From NCBI RefSeq assembly GCF_048773025.1, contig NC_133547.1, forward strand, positions 43,739,004-43,803,003: 64,000 bases of DNA, read 5' to 3'. The position numbers and the translations under genes were made by a program. The stretch is from Camelus bactrianus (lineage: Eukaryota > Chordata > Mammalia > Artiodactyla > Camelidae). The notes beneath the pieces were generated by a model. That model saw only the letters and a list, made by a program, of their open reading frames with translations, did no database searches and had not been told where the DNA came from. This document shows, piece by piece, positions 23,750 to 35,859 of this stretch. Numbering within the stretch: the stretch's first letter is position 1; each line of letters starts with the position of its first letter.

Positions 23750-24122
23750 CAGCTGCCTAACGAGACACCACGAGCCTTAACCCATGTGTCTCCAACATCC
23801 TTGGGCCCATAGGATTAGCTCTGGCTGGAAGAACGGAAGTAGAAATGAAGAGTGTGATTTCCCAGCTGCAGAGACTGACTATCAGCCGTGCCTTCCCCCA
23901 CTCCCGCCCCTTCCACCGCCGTCTTGGAGGCCGCCTGTCCAAGATGGCAGCATCGCCGCAGGGAAGGGGCCTAGATCCCCGAGTCACCGCTTGGAGGCCA
24001 GGTGCCCAGGAACGTTCTCATCGGACTTTGCATGAGCAGGAAATACACTTGTATTGTGTTAATCCAATTATATTTCAGGGTTGTTACCATGGCCATTAGC
24101 CTATCTTATCTAGTACAGCCAT
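23750..24122 (+). mobile_element. MaLR-like LTR with promoter-type motifs (fossil)
   Basis: 'CATGAGCAGGAAATACACTT', 'TATTTCAGGGTTGTTACCAT' and 'AGCCTATCTTATCTAGTACA' fit the 3' end of MLT1-type LTRs; upstream words align in order with the same LTR type. Within it are an ETS-like ACGGAAGT (23,833), a GC box CCCGCCCC (23,903) and a YY1-like AAGATGGC (23,941). Ancient. Confidence 0.5.
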
Positions 24123-24221
24123 TCTAGAAACTTCCAATAAGCCCCAAAGCAGAAGCTCAGTTGTTTGAGTGTCTTCAACTTGAGGAACCTAAGGATGAGC
24201 CCACTGGGCAGTCTTGGATGG

Positions 24222-24375
24222 TATTTGTTTTAAAATATTTATGGGGTACTTACTATATGCCAGATCCTCTTTTCCGTCCGGGGAGTCAATGTCAGGATGA
24301 CAAAGTCCACAGTCTTCTGAGGCTTACACATCAGCAGAGGGAGACAGATTACAAGCTGACACGCTTAAGTACATG
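24222..24375 (-). mobile_element. L2 LINE 3'-end fragment
   Basis: 'GGTACTTACTATATGCCAGA' and 'CAGAGGGAGACAGATTACAA' match the reverse L2 3' end. Confidence 0.55.
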
Positions 24376-25340
24376 ACTTATAGGACCAAAGTGGTGGTGA
24401 TCTTTTCCCGCAGTGCAAGTGTGGGCAGATCCCCTGATCTGTCCACTCCTAGGCTATAGACAATCCTTTGCTCAATTTCAGTTGTAAAAACAGCCTCAAT
24501 TTAAAGATTTGATTGCCTGGTGCAAGATAATGATTAAATGCTCCAGTTTCACCCAAAGGTTGAATTAAAGCCTCGGAGTTTTGGCCTGTGGATGGCTTCC
24601 TGAGTCCAGAGGAAGGGATGTAGCCAGCTTCTCCTTGCTCTTATTTCATCTTCTTCCCCATCTCACCTACTCACCTCTTCGGGGCTAGCATTTTGCTTTT
24701 TTCAGGTGGGGACTGCATGTGTGAGGGGGAGAGGGTGTGTGTAGTAAGGGGGTGAGGCAGTTCTTACTGCCCTGGGAGAGTGTGTTCTTTGGGCCTGGCA
24801 GATACTTCAAGCTGACTCTTTCTTTGGAGATTCTAGTCACTGAAGTTCCTTTGGCCCAGGGAGATGCATCTTAATTGTGACACATTTCTTGGCTTTTCTT
24901 CCTTAGTCCCTAGAAACCTGGCCTTCTCTTCCAGCTTCTCATTGTTGGGATCACTGCTCTGGGGGTCCCCATCAGGCAGAACCCAAAATGACCCTTCTCT
25001 GATTTTCCTCACGTGATTCACATTGGTCCATAGGAAGTACTCTGGCATCTTGTATCCCAGCAGGCTCTGGAAGTGCAGACTGAACCCAGCACAGCACCCT
25101 CCAGTCTGTTTTCCCAGGCTAACCACTTTAGTTTTCTTAGGTGAGAATCAGGCATGAGTCCAATATCTCACCCTCCTCCTCCTCTCTTGCCAACCTGAGG
25201 AAACACACAGGAAGCTCTCTAAGTGGTCCTTCAGGCTCAAAGGAGGTGGAGCTCCCCATCTTAGCCCTCCCCCTTGGGTGGAAGGAGTTGGCTCTCTCAG
25301 GACAGCAACAATTCTGTCCAAAGAAATCCTCTATAAATCT
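24376..25340. other. No gene seen
   Basis: Unassigned. No family recognised on either strand. Confidence 0.45.
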
Positions 25341-25358
25341 CTCCTTCTTCATTTTCTT

Positions 25359-25522
25359 TTTTTTTTTTTCCAAAAAATATATTTATTTTTATAAATTTAT
25401 TGGGGGGGAATAATTAGATTTGTTTATTTATTTATGTTTAGAGGAGGTACTGGGGATTGAACCCAAGATCTTGTACATGCCAAGCATGTGCTCTACTACT
25501 TGAGCTATTCCTACCCATTCAC
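25359..25522 (-). mobile_element. Camelid tRNA-derived SINE with 18-bp target duplication
   Basis: Reverse orientation: T-rich tail at left, 'GAGGTACTGGGGATTGAACC', 'GCCAAGCATGTGCTCTACTA' and 'GAGCTATTCCTACCC' at right. Flanked by identical 18-bp copies of CTCCTTCTTCATTTTCTT (25,341-25,358 and 25,523-25,540). The perfect duplication suggests a fairly recent insertion. Confidence 0.95.
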
Positions 25523-25754
25523 CTCCTTCTTCATTTTCTTACCTCTTTTGTATATACATAATCTGGCTGAGAGCGCCCACAATTATGGAAATGTGTTTGA
25601 ACACTTCCTTTGTAGATTTTGTATATGGTTATATAGCTTTGAAATTTCATATCTATTGCCCTTGGTGTTTTGGTGGAAACTTTCTATTTTAATGTCCCGT
25701 TACACAGGTGAACAAACAAATTAACAAGATCGTTTCAGATAGGAATAAGCTGCA

Positions 25755-26790
25755 TGGCATAATGAATATGGGGTGATGTGAAGAGCTCATTTAGAATGTG
25801 TGATCCAGGATAGCGTCCCTCTCTGAGGAGGTGGCCACCTGAACTGCGACCTGAAGGTCAAGGAGGCAGTTCTGCCAAGATCTGGGTGTGTGTGGTGAGG
25901 GAGGACACAGCATTTCAGGCAGTGGGAACAGCAAGCACAGAGTCCCAGGTGGGAGAGTTTGGTGTGTTCAAGGAAGGCCATTGGGGCAGCCAGTGATGAG
26001 AGAAGATTGGAGAGGCGGGCAGGGCCTGGACCATGCAGGGCCGTGGGCTTGGTGACGGTTTTAGATTTTATTCTAATGGCATGGGGAAATTGTTGGAGGG
26101 TTTTGAGCAGGAAATGACCTGATGTGGTTTATATTTGAAAGAGATCAATTAATGACACAGAGGGAAAGAAGAAGAGGGGATGATTATAGAATAAAAGAAC
26201 CTTAAAGACAATGAAATACAATGTATAGACTGGCTTTGAATTCTTATTCAAACAAACAAATTGTGGAAAGAGAGCTATGAAATTTGAATACAGAATTGGC
26301 ATCAGATGATGTTAAGTAATTCTTGTTTGTTTAAGTGAGTGTGCTAATGGCATGCTTCTTAGGTTAAAAGAAGTTCTGTGTTGGTTTGAGATGCACGAGG
26401 TGCAGGTGTTTATGGGTGATTTGCTTCGACATAGTCCACACACATGAAGACAGCAAAAATCTGGGCTTCATTCTACTGTGTTATCTACTTAGGTATCTTT
26501 TTTAAAAAATGCATATTAAAAGTCACAAAGAAAACATTTTGTCTGTTTTGTGGAGAACAAATTGCAGGGGGCAAGAGTGGAAGCGAAGAGACCAGTCAGG
26601 AGGCCTCTGCAGTAATCCAAAGAGAGGAGAGAGGCGATGGCGCCTTAGAGTAGGGTGGGAGGGGTGGGGGTAGACATGGAAATAAAGATAGAGCTTACTT
26701 TAGGGGCTGACCCAACAGAGCTTGCAGGCTGGGTGTGAGGGAAATGGTATCAACCCAGGGAAGACTAATAAGAATGACACTGGGGACAAT
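25755..26790 (-). mobile_element. L2-derived region (interrupted)
   Basis: 'TGAACTGCGACCTGAAGGTC', 'TTCAGGCAGTGGGAACAGCA', 'GACCATGCAGGGCCGTGGGC' and later 'AGGAGGCCTCTGCAGTAATC' follow the order of the reverse L2 consensus. Unrelated sequence lies in between (about 26,190-26,560). Confidence 0.5.
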
Positions 26791-27631
26791 GAGGGAGCCC
26801 GTTTTTCCACACCAGGGCTTGCATTCTCAAGCTAATCCCCACTAGATTGGGGATGGAGAAATGTGGAACTAAGTCTCTTGAAATTATTGATGTCACAGGT
26901 CAAGTTGATGTTCTTGGATATGCGGCTGGGCTGAGCCCAAGTTAGCAGTGCAACTGTGGGATGCTGGCAAAGGCAGGGGGAATGGAGGACCCGCTGGAAA
27001 GTTTGGAATAGTTGCAAATTCTGTAATTCTACAAGGTGGGCAATTGGAAGAAATCACTTCCCATTAGGAGCTGTAGTTCTAACCTTCAGGTAAAACCCTC
27101 GGTTTATCCTCTCCTGGAATAAATTGTTTTTTCCCCACACTAGGCCCTTCCATAGTACATTTCAGCAGTGAAAACCCAGAAGCACAGATCTTCAATTTCC
27201 TCTTGGTTAGATCAATTGTGCAAACATCCGCTTATCCACTAGAACCACTGTGTCAGCATTTAGGGAGCTTTAATTCAGCCGCGAGTACTGGTCCCAGCAA
27301 AGAAACTCCTGACTGCCTGTGATCTGCCCAGAGGCAAGCTATTTGTTGGTAGCTGTTTGTTTTCGGTGTCCCTCTTTTCTTTTTCCTTTCTGTACAACTG
27401 GTAAGACAAATGGAGATGTGCATCTGTCACTGTTTATCTATCAATGGCTTGGGTTTTCTGGATATAATCGTATTTAATGGAGCCAGGACCTCTTTTTCCC
27501 TGAGTTTTTTTCCTATGTGTAAAGCATTTTTGTTGTTGTTTTTGCTAAAGTGCTCTGATGTCCTAGCGCTAAAATACAAACACACACACACACACACACA
27601 TACACACAGAATTCTCTTATTGATCATCAAG
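26791..27631. other. No gene seen; (CA)n at 27,581-27,608
   Basis: Unassigned apart from a short CA microsatellite just left of the L1. Confidence 0.5.
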
Positions 27632-28058
27632 TGTGGAGGCTTCCATTATGGAAAACAGTATGGAGATGCCTCAAAAAACTAAAAAATAGACTTATCCTAT
27701 GATCTAGGAATCCCACTCCTGGGCATATATTCGGAGGAAACTCTAATTCAGAAAGATACATGCACCCCAGTGTTCATAGCAGCACTATTTAAAATAACCA
27801 AGACATGGAAGCAACTTAAATGTCCATCAACAGATGAATGGATAAAGAAGATGTGGTGTATTTATACAGTGGAATACTACTTAGCCATAAGAAAGAATAA
27901 AATAATGTCATTTGCGGCAACATGGATGAACCTAGAGATTATCATATGATATCACTTATATGTGGAATCTAAAAAAAAAGATACAAATGAACTTATTTAC
28001 AAACAGAAAAGAACTCACAGACATAGAAAACAAACTTATAGTTACCAGAGGGCTAGGC
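27632..28058 (+). mobile_element. L1 LINE, ORF2 end fragment lacking its 3' tail
   Basis: 'TCCATTATGGAAAACAGTAT', 'GCAGCACTATTTAAAATAAC', 'TGGATAAAGAAGATGTGGTG' and 'CAAACTTATAGTTACCAGAG' match the L1 ORF2 end. The match stops near the start of the 3'UTR; no A tail follows. Confidence 0.85.
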
Positions 28059-28877
28059 AGCAATGCCCAATGCAGTGTACAATCCCCAATAATATCAGAA
28101 TATCTACACTGTATTATTGCCCTGCACAGAGAGCTATGTTTTCATTGCTGCTGTTCTGTTTCTTTAACTCCAGCAACCTTGGAATGTTAAAAATGACTAT
28201 AATCGGGCTCCTCATTTATTGCTTTTTTAATCTGAGGATGTATTATTTGTTATTGTAACTTTCTAAAGAATCCTAAAGCAATTTTTTCCCAAGTAGTTTT
28301 TTGCCTCTTTATGATTGTCTGAACAAGGGTCTTCGAACTCCTAGCTCACAATTATTCATTCTCAAACACTGGGAACTAACCGTGTTAGTTAAGGCTAAGA
28401 AATGATAATAAAAATAATAATCATGGGAAGAGGGAAGTAAAGGGGAGAAAATAGACATGGAAGAGGAGGAGTGAACAAGATTGCACACTTACACTGCCAG
28501 GCATTGTAATGAGCATCTTAGGAACCGAGTGGCCAATCCTTTCCTCAAGCAAGTTAGAGACACTGGGAACTCTAACTGCGTTACCCACCCACATTCAGGA
28601 CTGCTGCTTTCCCCTCAATGCCCCTATGAGTGCTTCATTTGATTGCACAAAATATTACTGACTATTTTCATCTACACAAATAGCTTTCATTTCTACCTAA
28701 TCACCATGCAGCACAAAGATGATTATGTGTTGATTAACTTCGCTTTAAGATGAGTATCAACATTCAACTCTGCCCATTATTTTCAGGCTTCCTAGTTTAT
28801 TGTTTGTACAGAATTGATTGTCTACTGAAACTTAAAAATAATTAGAGGAAACATCATGATGCTAGGCTGTGATATAC

Positions 28878-28920
<43 letters not shown>

Positions 28921-29056
28921 CCTTCCCAAGCTGCAGAGAATAATTGGATATTTTGAAGAACTGATCTGAAGATATCTGGATATCCTTTTAGAAGTAAAAA
29001 GAATGTCATGGAGATATATAGTATGATCTAGTTACATTTTAAAGGTGTTAAAAAGA
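28059..29056. other. No gene seen; (AC)n at 28,881-28,917
   Basis: Unassigned sequence between two L1 fragments, with one uninterrupted dinucleotide tract. Confidence 0.5.
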
Positions 29057-29059
29057 GAG

Positions 29060-29895
29060 GTGGGCCCTCACATCAGTCAGAATGGCCATCATTCAAAAGT
29101 CCACAAACAAGAAATGCTGGAGAGGGTGTGGAGAAAAGGTAACCCTCCTACACTGCTGGTGGGAATGTAGTTTGGTGCAGTCATTATGGAAAACAGTACG
29201 GAGATTCCTAAAAAAACTAAAAATAGACTTACCCTGTGATCCAGCAATCCCACTTCTGGACATATATCTGGAGGGAACTCTAATTTGAAAAGATACATGC
29301 ACTCCAGTGTGCACAGCAGCACTATATACAATAGCCAAGACATGGAAGCAACCTAAGTGCCCACTGACAGGTGACTGGATAAAGAAGCTGTGGTATATTT
29401 ATACAATGGAGTACTACTCAGCCGTTAATAAATAATAAAATAATGACATTTGCAGCAACATGGATGGACCTGGAGATCATCATTCTAAGTGAAGAAGACC
29501 AGAAAGAGAAAATAAAATATCATATGATATCACTTATAGGTGGAATCTAAAAAGACACAAATGAACTTATTTACAAAACAGAAACAGACTCACAGACATA
29601 GAAAACAAAATTGTGGTTACCAGTGGGGGAAAGGACGTGGGAAGGGATAAATTGGGAGTTTGAAATTTGTAGATACTAACTGCTATATATAAAATAGATA
29701 AAGAACAAGTTTCTACTGTATAGTGCAGGGAACTATATTTAATATCTTGTAGTAATCTGTGACAAAAAAGGATATGAAAAGGAATATATGTATGTATATG
29801 TATGACTGAAACATTATCCTGTATACCAGAAAGTGACACAACATTGTAAACTGACTAGACTTCAATAAATTTTTTTTTAAGCAAAAAAAAAGAAA
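29060..29895 (+). mobile_element. L1 LINE, 5'-truncated with intact 3' end
   Basis: From 'CATCAGTCAGAATGGCCATC' through 'TGGTGGGAATGTAGTTTGG' to an artiodactyl-type 3'UTR ending 'GACTAGACTTCAATAAATTT' and an A-rich tail. The ORF2 frame is broken in several places. 'AAAAAGAGAGG' before and 'GAAAAGAGTAG' after may be a decayed target duplication. Confidence 0.9.
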
Positions 29896-30429
29896 AGAGT
29901 AGAGTCTTGGAATGGTGCTTAGAACATAGTTGGGACGGTGTCGTGTGAGATGGGCAGACCCCATCCTTCACAGGCAGCAGCTGCTTGGCCATCTTCCCTG
30001 GTCCTTGATTTCCTCCCTCTGCTTGGCCTACCCTGTAATGTTGTTCTCTAGAAAATCAGGTCACCCTGTACCTAACTTTCCCCGGTCAGTGATTTTTAGC
30101 CGCCTATTGAGCTTGTTGTGTTGGATCTAATCCTTGCTCAGCCCAGCCACATGTGCTGCCATTCAAAAACACTACAAATTATCACTTAAGGACCATAAGA
30201 TCCACTCTAATGGTTGGAACACAAAGTTGCCCCCTCCCTCCGTGGCAGTTGTGAGTTCCTGCAATAGGTGTCTTGTTACCTTCTTAACAAATTCAGTATC
30301 TCCTGAGTTAGGGTCTCAAATCTCATTACTCATAATAGAGTTTTCTTTAGAACCTGCTCATTTATGTGCATTCTCTGCCACCAGAGTCTGGCACCTGCTC
30401 CCCAGCTGTCACCCAGTATGAACCATCCC
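29896..30429. other. No gene seen
   Basis: Unassigned; pyrimidine-rich parts may be old L2. Confidence 0.4.
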
Positions 30430-30615
30430 TAACTACTTGCCATCAGGCAAGTCACTTAATATATTTGAATCATATTTCCTTTTTACGTAAGTAAAAGTAA
30501 CATTCCTCCCTTCCTTCTTTCTTGGCTGGAGGGCTGGCTGGGATGATCCAATGAGACATGACTTGTGAATATCCTTTACAAAATATAAGACCCTGCACTA
30601 AAGCTAGCAATCGTA
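30430..30615 (+). mobile_element. MIR SINE fragment
   Basis: 'TCAGGCAAGTCACTTAATAT' and 'GACCCTGCACTAAAGCTAGC' resemble the forward MIR; an interior stretch is diverged. Confidence 0.45.
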
Positions 30616-30689
30616 ATAAGGTATAAGCCTCTGTAAGAAGCCTCTCTAGGCAGTGGGAGTTATAATAAACAGTAACAGGTAAGTGTGTC

Positions 30690-31262
30690 TTTTTCATTCA
30701 ACAAACTTGTATTGAACATGTGCCAAGTACAATAATTAATATGACATAGTCCCTGTTGTTAAGAAATTTAAAGGGTTGTGTTGTTTACAGATTAGAAAAA
30801 AGGTGCTTACAATTCAGAGTGATAAGAACTTTAATGAAGCTAAGTACCTTGTGAGAGTGCACAGAAATCACTTCTAACCTAGACTATGACAGGTCAGAGA
30901 AGACCTCTTGGAAGAGGTGTTGGGCACATGCAAAGCTGAGCCCAAAAAGAGACTGGAAACTTGTGGCTTCAGTGGTTCAATATGGCTCTAAGAGTGAAGC
31001 TCAGCAGCATAAGGCTGGAGAGGTAGACAAAAGCTAGATTATGGAGAGTTTGAAACATTGGGGCACTACCGGAAGGTTTTAAGAGTGACGTGATCAGATT
31101 TGTCTAAAAGCCATATGGGGACTATTTTGGAAGGAGGAAAGACTGAATGAGGAAGATCTACAGGGATAAGCTAGTTACAAGATGAACATTATCTTAGATG
31201 GGCTGAAGAAAAGTAGAAGAATTCAAGAGACATTTGAGAGGTAAAATCAATAAAATCTGATG
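30690..31262 (-). mobile_element. L2-derived region
   Basis: 'TTCATTCAACAAACTTGTAT', 'GAGAAGACCTCTTGGAAGAG', 'TTATGGAGAGTTTGAAACAT' and 'AGAGTGACGTGATCAGATTT' follow the reverse L2 consensus. Confidence 0.6.
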
Positions 31263-31265
31263 TTT

Positions 31266-32226
31266 TAAATCTCAGCAATGTTCTCCTAGGGCAATCTACC
31301 CAAGCAATAGAAATAAAAGCAAAAATTAACAAATGAGACCCAATTAAACTTATAAGCTTTTGCATAGCAAAGGAAACCATAAGCAAAACAAAATGGCAAC
31401 CTACAGAATTGGAGAAAATATTTGTAAAAGATGAGACTGACAAGGGCTTAATCTCCAGGATATATAAACAGCTCATACAACTTAATAAGAAAAAAACAAA
31501 CAACCCAATCCAAAAATGGGCAGAAGATCTAAACAAGCAATTCTCCAATGAAGACATACAAATGGCCAATAGGAATATGAAAACATGCTCAATATTGCTA
31601 ATTATCAGGGAAATGCAAATCAAAACTATAATGAGGTATCACCTCACACCAGTTGAATGGCAATCATTCAAAAGTCCACGAACAATAAATGCTGGAAAGG
31701 GTGTGAAGAAAAGGGAACCCTCCTACACTGCTGGTGGGAATGCAGTTTGATATAGCCGTTATGGAATCCAGTATGGAAATTCCTCAAAAAACTTAAAATA
31801 GACTTACCATATGATCCAGCAATCCCACTCCTAGGCATATATCCAGGGTGAAATTTAATTCAAAAAGACACATGCACCCCAATGTTCATAGCAGCAAAAT
31901 TTACAATAGCCAAGACATGGAAACAACATGAATGTCCATACAGATGACTGGATAAAGAAGCTGTGGTGTATTTATACAATGGAGTACTACTCAGCTGTAA
32001 AAAAAATAATAAAATAATGCCATTTGCAGCAACATGGATTGATCTAGAGATCATCATTCTAAGTGAAGTAAGCCAGAAAGAGAAAGAAAAATACCATATG
32101 ATATCACTTATCTGTGGAATTAAAAAAAAAAGACCAACGACCTTATTTACAAAACAGAAACAGACTCACAGACATAGAAAACAAACTTATGGTTACCAGG
32201 GGGGAAGGGGGTGGAAAGAGGTAAAT
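31266..32226 (+). mobile_element. L1 LINE, ORF2 C-terminal fragment, 3' truncated
   Basis: A 113-codon open stretch (31,409-31,750) carries L1 ORF2 words such as [19 protein letters not shown] and [14 protein letters not shown]. After it come 'CACATGCACCCCAATGTTCA' and 'TTATGGTTACCAGGGGGG' in other frames, so the frame is broken downstream. The match stops about 30 bp into the 3'UTR with no A tail. Confidence 0.9.
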
Positions 32227-32965
32227 CAAAATCTGATTGGCGTAATTCATTTGTTTGAGCCAGCCACTGGGCCACATGAAAGTTGCTGAGATGCAGTGAA
32301 TTGGTCCCTCATTGTCTGCTTGAAAGGTCTGAAAAGATGGGATAGACACAGATTAATGAAAAACCAGGTGACCATGTCACCAACCCTGAAAGAGACAGAG
32401 ACTGAGAAGTTGCCTGGTTCACTTTCTAATTTTTACTTTCAGTTTCCTGGCTGTCCTTGTTCTTTCTCTCCCGCAGTCTCTCCCCTACCCTCTTTCTCTG
32501 TGTGTGTGTGTGTATACATATATATACATACACATATGTATAAGTGTTCAATATATTTAAAATTTTTTACTTTAATTCTTTTAAGTGTGCAACCAGAAAA
32601 GTTGTAGTCAGGATGGAAATTGGTACCAGGAGTAGGGTTTCAATTGTTAGAGCCTTAAGACATGAGACTAGCTATGGTATTATATTGGAAAGAGATATAA
32701 TAAAAATGTTTTCATTACAGGAGAAGAAGTTTGCAGTCTGTGAGTTTGGGTGGAAAAGCAACTAATTAAGTTGTCACCTGCTATCCCTTGAGACCCAAAC
32801 TGTAGGCACACCAAAGGTGAAGCTTTGGGAGGCTTGATGTCTGAATGTAAGGATAATGAAGCAGACTATTTATTGCTTATAACCTGAGACAAGGGCCGGC
32901 AACAAAGAGGCAGGTTTCTGTCCAGAATGCCTGTCTATGAGCACATAAGAAAAGCAGAATGAGGT
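32227..32965. other. No gene seen; (TG)n/(TA)n tract
   Basis: A short TG run (32,499-32,513) followed by a TATA-rich run to about 32,541. 'AATTGGTACCAGGAGTAGGG' near 32,618 hints at a MaLR internal relic (fossil), weakly supported. Confidence 0.4.
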
Positions 32966-33122
32966 GGGGAGGGTATAGCTCAGTGGCAGAGTGTGTGCTT
33001 AGCACGCACAAGGTCCTGGGTTCAATTCCTAGTATCTCCACTAAAGACAAACAAACAAAAACCTAATTACCAACCCCCGAAAAACAAACAAAAAAATTTA
33101 AAAAGAAAGAAAGAAAGAAAGG
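32966..33122 (+). mobile_element. Camelid tRNA-derived SINE (Vic-1 type)
   Basis: 'GGGTATAGCTCAGTGGCAGA', 'GTGCTTAGCACGCACAAGGT', 'CCTGGGTTCAATTCCTAG', then an A-rich tail ending in GAAA repeats. No clean target duplication ('AAAGCAG' on both sides at best). Confidence 0.92.
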
Positions 33123-34695
33123 AAAGCAGGGTTATTATATAACTGGTGCAGGAAGCCCATTTTGCCTGTAGCTGGAGCTCTCTGATTACTTAGGGCCAAG
33201 TCCAGAAACTAATGGGCCCTGCCAAACTTTGGTCTGGTCCTAATTTTCTGTTTCATTGAGTTTCTGGTGCCAAAGTTAAAAGTTATGATTGACAAAGATG
33301 GATGTTCAGGCCATTGGGAAAGAATTCTTTGGGAGGAGAAGGGGTTGCCAGAGAAGATGACACCCTCACAAGCTCTTTGTAGGCATTTCTCACTCTGCTT
33401 TCCCCAAGAGGAACCCTCCCACCACCGAGAGGCAAGTCCCACAGCTAGGGCTGGAACATGGATAAGGAAAGATAGATCAGGAAAGGCATACCTCGTGTTT
33501 CCCAGCTACCTCCCTTCTGCACCATGTGCAATCAGCCATTAAGAGAAGGGCAGTCAGATTGAAGGAGCTAATCCTGGGTTCTAAACAACAGAAGATTTGT
33601 GACCTGGTCCTCAGGATTCATTTGGGTTCTTAAGCATGGGCAATCTCCCAAGGACACTGGCCCTATCATGCCAGCTAGGGGTCCCCTGTTCCTTCAGGAT
33701 TTGATATATGCTTGGACCAGGAGCCACTGTATGATTCTTGTCCTAGAGATTTCTTGCTTGCCTCCATTTTTCTAAGGAAATGATTTTTCCCCTGCTGTCA
33801 TCCTGTTTTGGGTGCACTGTTTGGTACTAGGGGAATGGCAGAGTTATATTTACCACTTAGGTCGTAGGTTGTAGAAAGTGGGTGGTCTAATCTGGACAAT
33901 ATCTCACAGAGACAGAAGAGGAGTAGACAGAAACTGAATATTGTGGATTCTGGGGCAAGCAAGTGACCTCTGAGATGGCCTTGTGATACTCACTGACTCT
34001 GAAAGAGGAGGTGAATGGGACATCATGTTGTTTCTGTTGGGGAGATGTATGATTTGTAGCCATAAATATGATCAACTTAGATAAGAGCATCTTTGGAAAG
34101 GTCTGAAGGGGGAAAAGGTTATGTGTACCAGGCAGGCAAGCAGAAGAATGAAGTGGACAGTCTTTCATTGTTGGTCCTGTCCAGTGATGCTGGAAGGGAC
34201 AGCTCTATCGATCACATGACCCCTCTCCCTCCACAGTGCTGCAGCTCTTGGACCTGCGATGGACACCTAACCCCAGGCGGCCAATCCTAGGACTTCTGTT
34301 GTATGGATTGAGACATGGAATCCCTTGCCATTTAGAGTGGGCTCTGGAGTTGGGGGATAATGAGCAGGCAGGGGAAGGTGTGAGGTATGAGATGAGAACA
34401 GAGCAGACCCTAGAGAGGGACAGACAGATCTGCTGCTTCTTTTCTCAGTGGGTTTCTCCTGATTTCAATTCCAGATCCTCTCATATCTGGCAATGTTTTA
34501 TTTTCTCTCCTTGGAGTTCATTGGATTTCTGCTTTCTTAAAAAAAAAAAAAATCCCAAAATATAGCAGAAATCCAGAGTTCAGGAGAGAGATCTGGGTGA
34601 AGATATGGTTTGGGGGCCCATCCACATTTCCATAGAACAAAGACCCTGAATGTAGATGGAATCACCTAAAGGAGGGATAGAAGGAAACAGAAAAT
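33123..34695. other. No gene seen
   Basis: Unique-looking sequence; no repeat or exon recognised. Confidence 0.5.
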
Positions 34696-34885
34696 GGTGC
34701 TATTTTGATCATTATAAATACTTTACATGTTTTGAAAGATACTAAGTGCTTATGTATATTTTAGTTCCCCTTCTAATCAACTCTGTGAGGGAGCTATTAT
34801 TATTAACCTACTTTTACAAATAAGGATGGGTGATAATGAGGGTTGAATCACTTTGCCCAGGTCACACAGCCTCTAGCAATTACAG
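34696..34885 (-). mobile_element. MIR SINE
   Basis: 'ATAAATACTTTACATGTTTT', 'CTTTGCCCAGGTCACACAGC' and 'CTCTAGCAATTACAG' match the reverse MIR. Confidence 0.6.
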
Positions 34886-35321
34886 TGATGTGCCCTGTCT
34901 TTTGACTGATGCATTTTTAATCTCCCACTGGGGACAGATAGGGATTCACAGGGCCAAACTATTTGCTCTGGATTGCAATCTGGGGGAACAGTTCTCCTCT
35001 TGAGGTGGGTAGTGCTTTGTAACTCTAAGGACTGGCATTGCCTGGTATTTGCAGAGAAGTTGGCAAGAAAATAAATGGAGTGAGGGAGTTTGTCGCCGGA
35101 GCCCCTTGTTTCCCTTTGTAGGTTTCCAACTCCCTAGTTCCCATGCCCAGCCACTCCAGACCTTTGGGGGAGACCACTGATGCCCCATCAGAGCAGGGAG
35201 GGGCCATGCTCCAGTTATCCCTCCCAAGGTCAAGTCCCAGGCCCTTGGAACTGTTTAATGCCCCCAGATTTGACTGGTTGGGGTGGGTAGTGGGAGAGAT
35301 GGTAAATGGTATTTTGTGGAC
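34886..35321. other. No gene seen
   Basis: Unassigned sequence. Confidence 0.45.
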
Positions 35322-35500
35322 AAAGGGTTAGTTTGGGAAATGCTGAGTTAAATAAACATGAAGAGATTTCTCGACCACGGTTCTCTCAGAGCATTAAATG
35401 TGTTAATGTGCATCTCCCCGAGGGGCATATTACGGGAAGAATTTCCCAAACCTACTTGACCACAGAGCATTTCCGAACGTGGAGGTGTTTAAAGCAGTGA
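35322..35500. mobile_element. Possible DNA transposon relic
   Basis: 'GTTTGGGAAATGCTGAG' at one side and 'AGAATTTCCCAAACCTACTTGACCAC' at the other are reminiscent of hAT-type MER elements with related inverted ends. Family not named. Confidence 0.35.
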
Positions 35501-35859
35501 TGGGGAGCGGGAGAAAGATAATGTGGAGGTGGGGGGCCGGAAGCGGACAAGGATGCCTCAAATCCACCTCAGGTGTAAGCAACCACCTACCCCCCTGTGC
35601 GCCGCGCACTTGGCCTTGACTGGAAGTCTTTTGCCTGCTAAGTGTGTCTGTGTGTTGAGCAAGCGTACCGGGCAGGTAGGCAGAATTCCTTGCTCTCAGC
35701 TCAAAGGCAGGAACCAGATTGATAGGTAGCACTTAGCTCTTAAGGTCTTTCATCCTCTAATACTTGCTCAGGTCCCTCTGAGGACTCCCTGTTAGGTAAG
35801 GCATCACCTGCCTGGCACGGTTGAGGGGGTGTGTGTCTCTGGCTGGTTGGAGCAGGATG

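Noticed and set aside
23880-24010. CpG-rich patch as a housekeeping gene promoter
   Set aside because: The surrounding sequence aligns in order with an MLT1-type LTR and no gene follows; kept only as a possible co-opted LTR.
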